Origin: Streptomyces eurythermus
GTDB lineage: Bacteria > Actinomycetota > Actinomycetes > Streptomycetales > Streptomycetaceae
Length of the DNA: 64,000 bases
Reading direction: 5' to 3'
Assembly (NCBI RefSeq): GCF_014649115.1
Contig: NZ_BMSK01000004.1
Span: forward strand, 1 to 64,000
A model generated the notes under the pieces. That model searched no databases, was not told the DNA's origin, and worked only from the letters and a program-made list of their open reading frames with translations. Made by a program: the position numbers and the translations under genes. The number at the start of each line of letters is the position of its first letter. Position 1 is the stretch's first letter. This document shows positions 52,746 through 64,000 of the stretch, in pieces.

Positions 52746-54074
52746 ATGGAAAGCTTCTCGCTGATCCTCGCGATTGTGGTGGTAACCGCACTCGCGTTCG
52801 ATTTCACGAACGGTTTCCACGACACCGCGAACGCGATGGCCACCACCATCTCCACAGGCGCCCTGAAGCCCAAGATCGCGGTGACCATGTCCGCCGCCCT
52901 CAACCTTGCGGGCGCCTTCCTCTCCGTGGAGGTCGCGAACACGATCTCCAAGGGTCTCGTCGACGAGACCGGCATCCGTCCCGAGGTCATCTTCGCCGCC
53001 CTGGTCGGCGCGATCCTCTGGAACCTGCTGACCTGGCTGGTGGGCCTGCCCTCCAGTTCCTCGCACGCCCTGATGGGCGGCCTGGTCGGCGCCACCGTCG
53101 CCTCCGCCGGCTTCGACGCCGTCCACGGCGGCGTCCTGGTCACCAAGGTGCTGCTCCCCGCCGTCGCCGCGCCGGTCGTGGCGGGCCTCGCCTCGTTCCT
53201 GGCCACCCGGCTCTCCTACGGCATCGGCGGCACCGGCGACAACGAGGCGACCCGCAAGGGCTACCGCGCCGGCCAGATCGCCTCCGCCGGCCTGGTCTCG
53301 CTCGCGCACGGCACCAACGACGCCCAGAAGACGATGGGCATCATCACCCTCGCGCTGATCGCGGGCGGCTCCCTCGCTCCCGGTTCCAACCCTCCCACCT
53401 GGGTGATCCTCTCCGCCGGCCTGGCCATCGCGCTCGGCACCTACATCGGCGGCTGGCGCATCATCCGCACCATGGGCAAGGGCCTGACCGACCTGGAGCC
53501 GCGCCAGGGCTTCGCCGCCCAGACCGGCGCCGCGACCGCCATCCTGGCCTCCTCCCACCTCGGCTTCTCCCTCTCCACCACCCACGTCGTCTCCGGCTCG
53601 GTGATGGGCGCGGGCCTCGGCCGCAAGGGCGGTGTGGTCCGCTGGTCCACCGCGACCCGCATGGCCGTCGCCTGGGTGCTCACCCTGCCGGCCGCCGCGC
53701 TGGTCGGCGCGGGCGCCGAGTCCGTCACCGACCTCGGTGACTGGGGCACCGCCGCCGTCGCCGTCTTCCTGGTCGCCGCGAGCGCCGCGATCTGGAAGAT
53801 CTCCCGCCGCGAGGTCGTGGACCACACCAACGTGGTCGAGGAGACCGGCGAGCCGGCCGGTGTCGTCACCGCCGCCATCGCCGCGGTCACCCCGCCGCCC
53901 GCCGGCCCGATCGCCGACAGCCTGACGGTCCCGGCCGCCGAGAAGCCGCTCTCCGCGGACCTGGCCACCGCCGGTCTGGCCACCGCCGACCTGACGACCG
54001 GCGATCTGACGGCCACGATCCCCGCCCCGGCCGCCGAACCGGCCCCCGCCGCCCCGCCGGCCGCCACGGTCTGA
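52746..54074 (+). CDS. pitH2: Low-affinity inorganic phosphate transporter (Pit family)
   Basis: Phosphate/cation symporter of the PiT family. The 442-residue chain has about ten membrane segments and the duplicated PiT signatures FDFTNGFHDTANAMATTIS (near the N terminus) and SLAHGTNDAQKTMGIITLAL (middle). VGLPSSSSHALMGG and STTHVVSGSVMGAG are the paired Ser-rich loops. The C terminus has an Ala/Pro/Thr-rich tail of about 90 residues with short ATADLTTGDLT-like repeats, which is unusual for the family. Position next to the small membrane-protein gene and the cobalamin operon matches S. coelicolor pitH2 (SCO1845). PHO-box repeats upstream suggest PhoP control. Confidence 0.92.
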   Translation: MESFSLILAIVVVTALAFDFTNGFHDTANAMATTISTGALKPKIAVTMSAALNLAGAFLSVEVANTISKGLVDETGIRPEVIFAALVGAILWNLLTWLVGLPSSSSHALMGGLVGATVASAGFDAVHGGVLVTKVLLPAVAAPVVAGLASFLATRLSYGIGGTGDNEATRKGYRAGQIASAGLVSLAHGTNDAQKTMGIITLALIAGGSLAPGSNPPTWVILSAGLAIALGTYIGGWRIIRTMGKGLTDLEPRQGFAAQTGAATAILASSHLGFSLSTTHVVSGSVMGAGLGRKGGVVRWSTATRMAVAWVLTLPAAALVGAGAESVTDLGDWGTAAVAVFLVAASAAIWKISRREVVDHTNVVEETGEPAGVVTAAIAAVTPPPAGPIADSLTVPAAEKPLSADLATAGLATADLTTGDLTATIPAPAAEPAPAAPPAATV

Positions 54075-54107
54075 CCCGCCCGCACGGTTACTGAAGGAAG
54101 CAATCCC

Positions 54108-54329
54108 ATGAAGATCGACTGGGCGGCCCTCGGCTCCGTTCTGGGCGTCAGCGTCGTGTTCACGGTGTGCCTGGTGGCCCTGTTCACCCTCGGCATCAAC
54201 GGCCTGTCCCGCCGCGAGCGGGCCGCGGCCCAGGGCGGCTCCGCCACGCTCGCCGTCACCGGCGCCTACGCCTGCTTCGCCGCCTGCGCGGCGGCCGTGG
54301 CCTACGGCATCTACCTGATCGTGGCCTGA
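54108..54329 (+). CDS. Small two-helix membrane protein
   Basis: A 73-residue protein with two membrane segments (WAALGSVLGVSVVFTVCLVALFTLGI and LAVTGAYACFAACAAAVAYGIYLIV) linked by a short basic loop (NGLSRRERAAAQGGS). It follows the phosphate transporter by 33 bases with GAAGGAAG upstream, so it is almost certainly in the same operon. Function unknown; position suggests a partner of the transporter. Confidence 0.85.
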   Translation: MKIDWAALGSVLGVSVVFTVCLVALFTLGINGLSRRERAAAQGGSATLAVTGAYACFAACAAAVAYGIYLIVA

Positions 54330-54477
54330 CCGCAGACTCCCGATCCCCGCCTCCGCCCCGCCGACCGGCCCACCCGCCGGACCCGGCGGGGCGGAGGCGT
54401 GTTCGCGGCGGCCCCGAAGACCCGTCCGGCGCCCCGGTGATGTGGGCCTCAGCACAGTCGGGCATCCCAGGTCAAAG

Positions 54478-54660
54478 GCAAGTTGACGGCCCTTCCGGGC
54501 ACGTGGTGGACTGCCCAGGCCATGTACGGCGGCAGCAGAGGAAGCCGGTGCGAATCCGGCGCGGTCCCGCCACTGTCACCGGGGAAGAACCCCCGGGAGC
54601 CAGGAACTCTCGCCGCCGGAATCCGTCGAACCAGGGCGTGGACACCCTGAGTGAGGACAT
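54478..54660 (+). ncRNA. Cobalamin (AdoCbl) riboswitch
   Basis: The leader of the cob operon has the standard cobalamin aptamer core: GAAGCCGGTGCGAATCCGGC (54541-54560), then GGTCCCGCCACTGTCAC (54563-54579), then the B12 box AGCCAGGAACTCT (54598-54610). A hairpin CAGGGCG/CACCCTG (54632-54649) downstream may belong to the expression platform. Binding of adenosylcobalamin would reduce expression of the six biosynthetic genes. Ends are approximate. Confidence 0.93.
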
Positions 54661-54729
54661 GAATCGCCATGCTCGGCTGCCGAAGGACCCGTACCGGGAA
54701 CGCCCCTGTGCCCACGGCCGGCTGAGCCG

Positions 54730-55674
54730 ATGGGTGCCGACCGCACATACGCGTACGGCGCCGCCGCCGGCGTCCTCGGTGATCTGCTCCTCGGCGATCC
54801 CCGCCGCGGGCACCCGGTCGCCGCGTTCGGCCGCGCGGCCACGGCCGTGGAAGGCGCGTTGTGGCACGACCACCGCGGCTGGGGCGCCGTGCACACCGCC
54901 GTATGCGCCGGTGGCGCCGTCGCGCTCGGGGCGCTGGCCGCACGCGCCGTACGCCCCTCCCGTACCGCCTCCGTCGCGCTGACCGCCGCCGCCACCTGGG
55001 CCGTCGTCGGCGGCACCTCGCTCGCCCGCGAGGCCGACGCGATCGGGCGCGCCCTGGCCGCGGGCGACGTCGAGGCCGCCCGCGCCCGGCTGCCCCACCT
55101 GTGCGGCCGCGACCCGCAGGCGCTGGACGCCGACGGAATGGCCCGGGCCGTGGTCGAGTCGGTCGCCGAGAACACCTCCGACGCCGTGGTGGGCGCCCTG
55201 GTGTGGGGAGCCGTGGCCGGCGTGCCGGGACTTCTCGGGTTCCGGGCCGTCAACACCCTGGACGCCATGGTGGGTCACAAGTCGCCCCGCCACCGCCGCT
55301 ACGGCTGGGCCTCCGCCCGCCTCGACGACGTCGCCGGCTGGCCGGGCGCCCGGCTCACCGCCGTGCTCGCCACCCTCGCCGGACCCGACCCGCGCGGCGC
55401 CCTGCGTGCCTGGAAGGCCGACGCCCGCAAGCACCCGAGCCCCAACGCCGGTCCCGTGGAGGCCGCCTTCGCGGGCGCCCTCGGCGTCCGGCTGGGCGGC
55501 ACCCTCTCGTACGGCGGCCGGGTCGAACACCGGCCCGTGCTCAACGGCGGCGCCGGACGCCCGGTCCGGGTCACCGACATCGACCGGGCGGTACGGCTCT
55601 CCCGCCGCGTCGGCCTGCTCGCCCTCGGCACCACGCTCGCCGCGCGCGCACTCCTGAAAGGACGTGGGAAGTGA
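54730..55674 (+). CDS. cobD: CobD/CbiB adenosylcobinamide-phosphate synthase
   Basis: Adds aminopropanol (phosphate) to adenosylcobyric acid, at the membrane. The 314-residue protein begins AYGAAAGVLGDLLLGDPRRGHPVAAFGRAA, the family's signature (LLGDP..HPV..G). It also has VGGTSLAREADAIGRALAAGD, DADGMARAVVESVAENTSDAVVGALVWGAVAGVPG, and FRAVNTLDAMVGHKSPRHRRYGWASARLDDVAGW. Several hydrophobic helices are present. It is the first gene after the riboswitch and overlaps cobQ by four bases (GTGA). This CobD is the CbiB-type enzyme, not the threonine-phosphate decarboxylase. Confidence 0.95.
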   Translation: MGADRTYAYGAAAGVLGDLLLGDPRRGHPVAAFGRAATAVEGALWHDHRGWGAVHTAVCAGGAVALGALAARAVRPSRTASVALTAAATWAVVGGTSLAREADAIGRALAAGDVEAARARLPHLCGRDPQALDADGMARAVVESVAENTSDAVVGALVWGAVAGVPGLLGFRAVNTLDAMVGHKSPRHRRYGWASARLDDVAGWPGARLTAVLATLAGPDPRGALRAWKADARKHPSPNAGPVEAAFAGALGVRLGGTLSYGGRVEHRPVLNGGAGRPVRVTDIDRAVRLSRRVGLLALGTTLAARALLKGRGK

Positions 55675-57175
55675 ACGGTGGCCTCCTCGTGGCCGGCACC
55701 ACCTCGGACGCCGGCAAGAGCGTCGTGACGGCCGGGATCTGCCGGTGGCTGGTCCGCCAGGGCGTCAAGGTCGCGCCGTTCAAGGCGCAGAACATGTCCC
55801 TGAACTCCTTCGTGACCCGGGAGGGCGCGGAGATCGGCCGCGCCCAGGCCATGCAGGCCCAGGCCTGCCGGATCGAGCCGACCGCGCTGATGAACCCGGT
55901 GCTGCTCAAGCCCGGCGGCGAACAGAGCAGCCAGGTCGTGCTGCTCGGCAAGCCGGTGGGCGAGCTGAGCGCGCGCGGCTACCACGGCGGGCGCCAGCAG
56001 CGGCTGCTGGGCACGGTGCTGGACTGCCTGGCCGAGCTGCGGGGCACGTATGACGCGGTGATCTGCGAAGGGGCGGGCAGCCCGGCCGAGATCAACCTGC
56101 GGCGGACCGACATCGTCAACATGGGCATCGCGCGGGGCGCGCGGCTGCCGGTGCTGGTGGTGGGCGACATCGACCGCGGGGGCGTCTTCGCGTCCTTCTT
56201 CGGCACGGTCGCCCTGCTCTCGCCCGAGGACCAGGAGCTGGTCGCCGGGTTCCTGGTGAACAAGTTCCGCGGCGACGTCGGTCTGCTCGAACCCGGCCTG
56301 GACATGCTGCACGGCCTCACCGGGCGGCGGACCTACGGCGTGCTGCCGTTCCGGCACGGGCTCGGCATCGACGAGGAGGACGGACTGCGCGTCTCCCTGC
56401 GCGGCACCGTACGGGAGTCCGCCGTCACTCCCCCGGTCGGCGAGGACGTGCTCCGGGTCGCCGTGTGCGCGATCCCGCTGATGTCCAACTTCACCGACGT
56501 GGACGCGCTGGCCGCCGAACCGGGCGTCGTCGTACGGTTCGTGGACCGGCCGGAGGAACTGGCCGACGCCGACCTCGTGGTGATCCCGGGCACCCGCGGC
56601 ACCGTACGGGCACTGCAGTGGCTGCGGGAACGCGGACTGGCCGACGCCCTCGTACGCCGGGCCGCCGAACACCGCCCCGTACTCGGCATCTGCGGCGGCT
56701 TCCAGATCCTCGGCGAGCACATCGAGGACGACGTCGAAAGCCGCAAGGGACACGTCGACGGGCTCGGCATCCTGCCCGTGCGCGTGCGCTTCGCCCGCGA
56801 GAAGACCCTCACCCGGCCCAGCGGCCAGGCCCTCGGCGAGCACGTCGACGGCTACGAGATCCACCACGGCGTCGCCACGGTCGAGGGCGGCGAACCCTTC
56901 CTGGACGGCTGCCGCGTCGGCCAGACCTGGGGCACCCACTGGCACGGCTCCCTGGAGTCGGACGGCTTCCGCCGGGCCTTCCTGCGCGAGGTGGCCGCCG
57001 CCGCGGGCCGCCGCTTCGTACCCGCGCCGGACACCTCCTTCGCCGCGCTGCGCGAGGAGCAGCTCGACCGGCTCGGCGACCTCATCGAACAGCACGCGGA
57101 CACGGACGCGCTGTGGCGGCTCATCGAGTCCGGCGCGCCGCAAGGACTGCCTTTCATTCCACCGGGAGCGCCCGC

Positions 57176-57179
<4 letters not shown>
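55671..57179 (+). CDS. cobQ: Cobyric acid synthase CobQ
   Basis: Glutamine-dependent amidation of adenosylcobyrinic acid a,c-diamide at four carboxylates. The 502-residue protein has an N-terminal dethiobiotin-synthetase-like ATPase domain (LLVAGTTSDAGKSVVTAG P-loop, FKAQNMSLNS, CEGAGSPAEINLRRTDIVNM). The C-terminal glutaminase domain carries the catalytic Cys in LGICGGFQILG and His in YEIHHGVA. GTG 55671 follows GAAAGGA and lies within the cobD stop. Length is normal. It overlaps cobN by ATGA. Confidence 0.96.
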
Positions 57180-60822
<3,643 letters not shown>

Positions 60823-60826
<4 letters not shown>

Positions 60827-62811
60827 CAACCCCCTTCCCCTTTACGGCCGTTGTCGGCCAGGACGATCTGCGGCTCGCGCTGCTGCTGAACGCCGTGTCG
60901 CCGGCGGTCGGCGGTGTGCTGGTGCGCGGCGAGAAGGGCACCGCGAAGTCGACGGCTGTGCGCGCCTTGTCGGCGCTGTTGCCCGCGGTCGCCGTGGTCC
61001 CCGGCTGCCGTTTCTCCTGTGACCCGGCCTCCCCGGACCCTCAGTGCCCGGACGGGCCGCACGAGGCCGGTGGCGGGACCGAGCGGGCCGCGCGGATGGT
61101 CGAGCTGCCCGTCGGCGCCTCCGAGGACCGGCTGGTGGGCTCGCTGGACATCGAGCGGGCGCTCGCGGAGGGCGTGAAGGCCTTCGAGCCGGGCCTCCTG
61201 GCCGACGCGCACCGCGGGATCCTCTACGTCGACGAGGTCAACCTCCTCCACGACCACCTGGTGGACCTGCTGCTGGACGCGGCCGCGATGGGTGCCTCGT
61301 ACGTCGAGCGCGAAGGCGTCTCCGTGCGGCATGCCGCGAAGTTCCTGCTCGTCGGGACCATGAACCCGGAAGAGGGCGAGCTGAGGCCGCAGTTGCTCGA
61401 CCGGTTCGGGCTCACCGTGGAGGTCGCCGCCTCCCGGGAGCCGGACCAGCGGGTGGAGGTCGTGCGGCGGCGCCTCGCCTACGACGACGATCCCGCCGGG
61501 TTCGCCGCGAAGTGGGCGCAGGAAGAGGCCGCCGTGCGGCAGCGGATCGTCGCCGCGCGGGAGTTGCTGCCGCAGGTGCGGCTCGGTGACGGGGCGCTGC
61601 GGCAGATCGCGGCGACCTGTGCCGCGTTCGAGGTGGACGGCATGCGCGCCGACATCGTGATGGCGCGGACCGCGACCGCGCTGGCCGCGTGGGCCGGGCG
61701 GACGGACGTCCTCGCCGAGGATGTGCGGCAGGCGGCGCTGCTCGCGCTGCCGCACCGGCGGCGGCGGAACCCGTTCGACGCGCCGGGCCTGGACGAGGAC
61801 AAGCTGGACGAGACGCTGGAGCAGTACTCGGGGGACGACGGCGACGACGAGCCGGACCCCGATGGTCCCGGCGGCGGTGGGCAGCCGGCGCCGGACAGCG
61901 GTCCGCAGGGTGACGGCGGTGAGGCCGCGCGGCCGGAGGCCGGTGAGGGCGGGCAGCCGCAGGCGTCCGGTGCGGGCGAGCAGTCGGCCGCACGCGCCAC
62001 CGAACCCTTCCGCACCAAGGCACTGACCGTCCCCGGGATCGGGGAGGGCGCCGCCGGGCGGCGCTCGCGGGCGCGAACCGAGCACGGGCGCACCACCGGG
62101 GCGCGCCGGCCGCAGGGGACGCTGACCAAGCTGCATCTGGCGGCCACCGTGCAGGCCGCCGCGCCGTATCAGCGGGCGCGGGGGCGGTCCGGGCCGGGGC
62201 TGGTCGTGCGCCGGGACGATCTGCGGCAGGCGACCAGGGAGGGGCGTGAGGGCAACCTCGTTCTCTTCGTGGTCGACGCCTCCGGTTCGATGGCCGCGCG
62301 GCAGCGGATGAGTGCCGTGAAGGGTGCCGTGCTGTCGTTGCTGCTGGACGCCTACCAGCGGCGGGACAAGGTGGGTCTGGTGACCTTCCGGGGCGTCTCG
62401 GCGGAGGTCGCCCTGCCGCCCACCTCGTCCGTGGACGCCGCCGCCGCGCGGCTGGAGTCGCTGCCGACCGGCGGTCGTACGCCGCTGGCGGCCGGGCTGC
62501 TGAAGGCGCACGAGGTGCTGCGCGTGGAGCGGCTGCGGGACCCGGCGCGGCGAGCGCTGGTGGTCGTGGTGACGGACGGGCGGGCCACGGGCGGTCCGGA
62601 GCCTGTGCTGCTCGCGTCCAGGGCCGCCGGGCTGTTCGCGGCCGAGGGCGTCGCCTCGGTGGTCGTGGACTGTGAGTCGGGACCGGTGCGGCTCGGGCTC
62701 GCCGGGCGGCTCGCCGCCGATCTCGGCGGTACCGCCGTGACGCTGGACGAGCTGCGGGCGGACTCGATCGCCGGGCTGGTGAAGGGTATTCAGGGCAGGA
62801 GGGCCGCGTAG
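60823..62811 (+). CDS. Fused ChlI-ChlD type chelatase subunit (AAA+ plus VWA)
   Basis: A 662-residue motor subunit for the chelatase. Residues about 1-330 form an AAA+ domain (Walker A GEKGTAKSTAVRAL, Walker B GILYVDEVNLLHDHLVDLLL, sensor LVGTMNPEEGELRPQLLDRFGL), with a cysteine-rich insertion (GCRFSCDPASPDPQCPDG). An acidic Pro/Gly-rich linker follows (about 335-400), then a VWA domain with MIDAS DASGSMAARQRM and VVTDGRATGG. It combines in one chain what Mg-chelatases split into BchI and BchD, and replaces CobS/CobT of other aerobic pathways. GTG 60823 overlaps the cobN stop. Confidence 0.93.
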
Positions 62812-63410
62812 TGCCGCAGGGACAGCCGAGTGTCGTACCGGACGACGGGCTGACGACGCGTCAGCGGCGGAACCGTCCGCTGGTCGTGGTGCACACGGGT
62901 ATCGGCAAGGGCAAGTCCACCGCCGCGTTCGGGCTCGCGCTGCGCGCCTGGAACCAGGGGTGGCCCATCGGGGTGTTCCAGTTCGTCAAGTCGGCGAAGT
63001 GGAAGGTCGGCGAGGAGAACGCGCTGCGGGTGCTCGGTGCCTCCGGTGAGGGCGGCACGGTCGACTGGCACAAGATGGGCGAGGGCTGGTCGTGGGTCCA
63101 GCGGGACGCCCAGATGGACAACGAGGAGAAGGCCCGGGAGGGCTGGGAGCAGGTCAAGCGTGACCTGGCCGCCGAGACGTACCGGCTGTACGTGCTGGAC
63201 GAGTTCGCGTACCCGATGCACTGGGGGTGGGTGGACACCGGTGAGGTGATCGAGGTGCTGCGGAACCGGCCCGGTACCCAGCATGTGGTGATCACCGGGC
63301 GGAACGCGCCGCCGGAGCTGGTGGACTTCGCCGATCTCGTCACCGACATGTCCAAGGTCAAGCACCCCATGGACGTGGGGCAGAAGGGCCAGAAGGGCAT
63401 CGAATGGTGA
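62811..63410 (+). CDS. cobO: Corrinoid adenosyltransferase CobO/BtuR
   Basis: Transfers the adenosyl group of ATP to reduced cobalt. The 199-residue protein has the P-loop VVHTGIGKGKSTAAFGLALRAW, IGVFQFVKSAKWKVGEENALR, LYVLDEFAYPMHWGWVDTGEV and VITGRNAPPELVDFADLVTDMS, all characteristic of BtuR/CobO (class CobA). It starts with GTG at 62811, sharing one base with the stop of the upstream gene, and overlaps the next gene by up to seven bases. Confidence 0.97.
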   Translation: MPQGQPSVVPDDGLTTRQRRNRPLVVVHTGIGKGKSTAAFGLALRAWNQGWPIGVFQFVKSAKWKVGEENALRVLGASGEGGTVDWHKMGEGWSWVQRDAQMDNEEKAREGWEQVKRDLAAETYRLYVLDEFAYPMHWGWVDTGEVIEVLRNRPGTQHVVITGRNAPPELVDFADLVTDMSKVKHPMDVGQKGQKGIEW

Positions 63411-64000
63411 GTTCGCCGGTGCCTCGGCTGGTCGTCGCCGCGCCCTCGTCGGGCAGCGGCAAGACCACCGTCGCCACGGGGCTGATGGCCGCGTTCGCCG
63501 CGCGGGGGCTCGCCGTGTCCCCGCACAAGGTGGGTCCGGACTACATCGACCCGGGGTACCACGCCCTCGCGACCGGGCGTACGGGGCGCAACCTGGACGC
63601 GTACCTGTGCGGGCCGGAGCTGGTCGCTCCGCTGTTCCTGCACGGGGCGCGGGGGTGTGACCTGGCCGTGGTCGAGGGTGTGATGGGGCTGTACGACGGG
63701 GCGGCCGGGCAGGGTGAGCTGGCGTCCACCGCGCATGTGGCGAAGCTGCTGCGGGCGCCGGTGGTGCTGGTGGTCGACGCGTCCTCGCAGTCGCGGTCGG
63801 TGGCGGCGCTGGTGCACGGGTTCGCGTCGTGGGATCCGGAGGTGCGCCTCGGGGGCGTGATCCTGAACAAGGTCGGGTCGGACCGGCACGAGGAGTTGCT
63901 CAGGGAGGCGCTGGACTCGTCCGGGGTGCCGGTCCTGGGTGTGCTGCGGCGGGTTCCTCAGGTGGACACTCCGTCCCGGCATCTGGGGCTGGTGCCGGTC
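63404..64000 (+). CDS. cobB: Cobyrinic/hydrogenobyrinic acid a,c-diamide synthase CobB/CbiA (3' end outside window)
   Basis: Glutamine-dependent amidation of the a and c side chains, upstream of cobalt insertion in the aerobic route. Only the first 199 codons are present. They show the ATPase domain: LVVAAPSSGSGKTTVATGLM, VSPHKVGPDYIDPGYH, the NLDAYLC segment, DLAVVEGVMGLYDG and LGGVILNKVGSDRHEELLREAL. The glutaminase domain lies beyond the edge. ATG 63404 has AAGGG upstream; GTG 63407 is an alternative. It overlaps the cobO stop, so the operon continues without a gap. Confidence 0.95.
   Translation, partial: MVSSPVPRLVVAAPSSGSGKTTVATGLMAAFAARGLAVSPHKVGPDYIDPGYHALATGRTGRNLDAYLCGPELVAPLFLHGARGCDLAVVEGVMGLYDGAAGQGELASTAHVAKLLRAPVVLVVDASSQSRSVAALVHGFASWDPEVRLGGVILNKVGSDRHEELLREALDSSGVPVLGVLRRVPQVDTPSRHLGLVPV

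Overview
The window is high-GC actinobacterial DNA, almost certainly the chromosome of a Streptomyces species. Evidence: heavy GC3 bias, many GTG starts, a chaplin gene, a WhiJ/DUF397-type regulatory cluster, the 73-residue nucleoid protein Gbn, and a gene order that matches from memory the S. coelicolor SCO1793-SCO1852 core region (not checked by search). It is core chromosome, not an island: no transposase, integrase, phage gene, tRNA or CRISPR array was seen. The novelty lies mostly in spacers and control sites.

Layout. 1-361: promoter and 5' leader of an rRNA operon that runs leftward out of the window. 362-6518: housekeeping and stress genes (3-methyladenine glycosylase, Spo0M-like protein, PEBP, HNH nuclease, SPFH/NfeD pair, ABC ATPase). 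6491-7560: a degenerate array of about 200-bp repeats, followed by chaplin gene chpE and a GAF-kinase/LuxR-regulator operon. 10287-13766: secreted lytic-transglycosylase-like protein and a double-FHA ABCG-type transporter. 14204-20951: serB, SixA phosphatase, two small membrane proteins, an MFS/GntR divergent pair, fabI and fabG. 21197-23052: RsbW-like ATPase, Xre-DUF5753 regulator and an internally duplicated DUF397 protein. 23150-29847: tldD/tldE, tyrS, GlsB-like, DUF3099, a candidate small RNA, and moaA. 30020-38559: acetate-type symporter with its DUF485 partner, subtilisin, CoA-transferase behind perfect palindromes, alcohol dehydrogenase, VIT family protein, DnaQ-BRCT exonuclease. 38685-46139: SURF1, GH15 enzyme, atypical SDR, enoyl-CoA hydratase, gbn with a GATC cluster, ABC-F ATPase with a 7-codon upstream ORF. 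47147-54329: glyoxalase-like, hypothetical, hydrolase, class II aldolase, GH25 lysozyme, and phosphate transporter pitH2 behind PHO boxes. 54478-64000: a cobalamin riboswitch followed by an aerobic-type cobalamin operon, cobD-cobQ-cobN-chlID-cobO-cobB (last gene cut by the window edge).

How genes work together. The cobalamin operon is tightly coupled: every junction overlaps by 1 to 7 nt, so one riboswitch probably sets the level of all six enzymes. fabG-fabI is arranged like mycobacterial mabA-inhA. The symporter and DUF485 genes overlap, as do kinase and regulator, Xre and DUF397, and tldD and tldE. Several control sites can be read directly: ATCAT-type palindromes between the MFS and GntR genes, palindromes spanning the CoA-transferase start, GATC boxes at gbn, and PHO-box repeats at pitH2.
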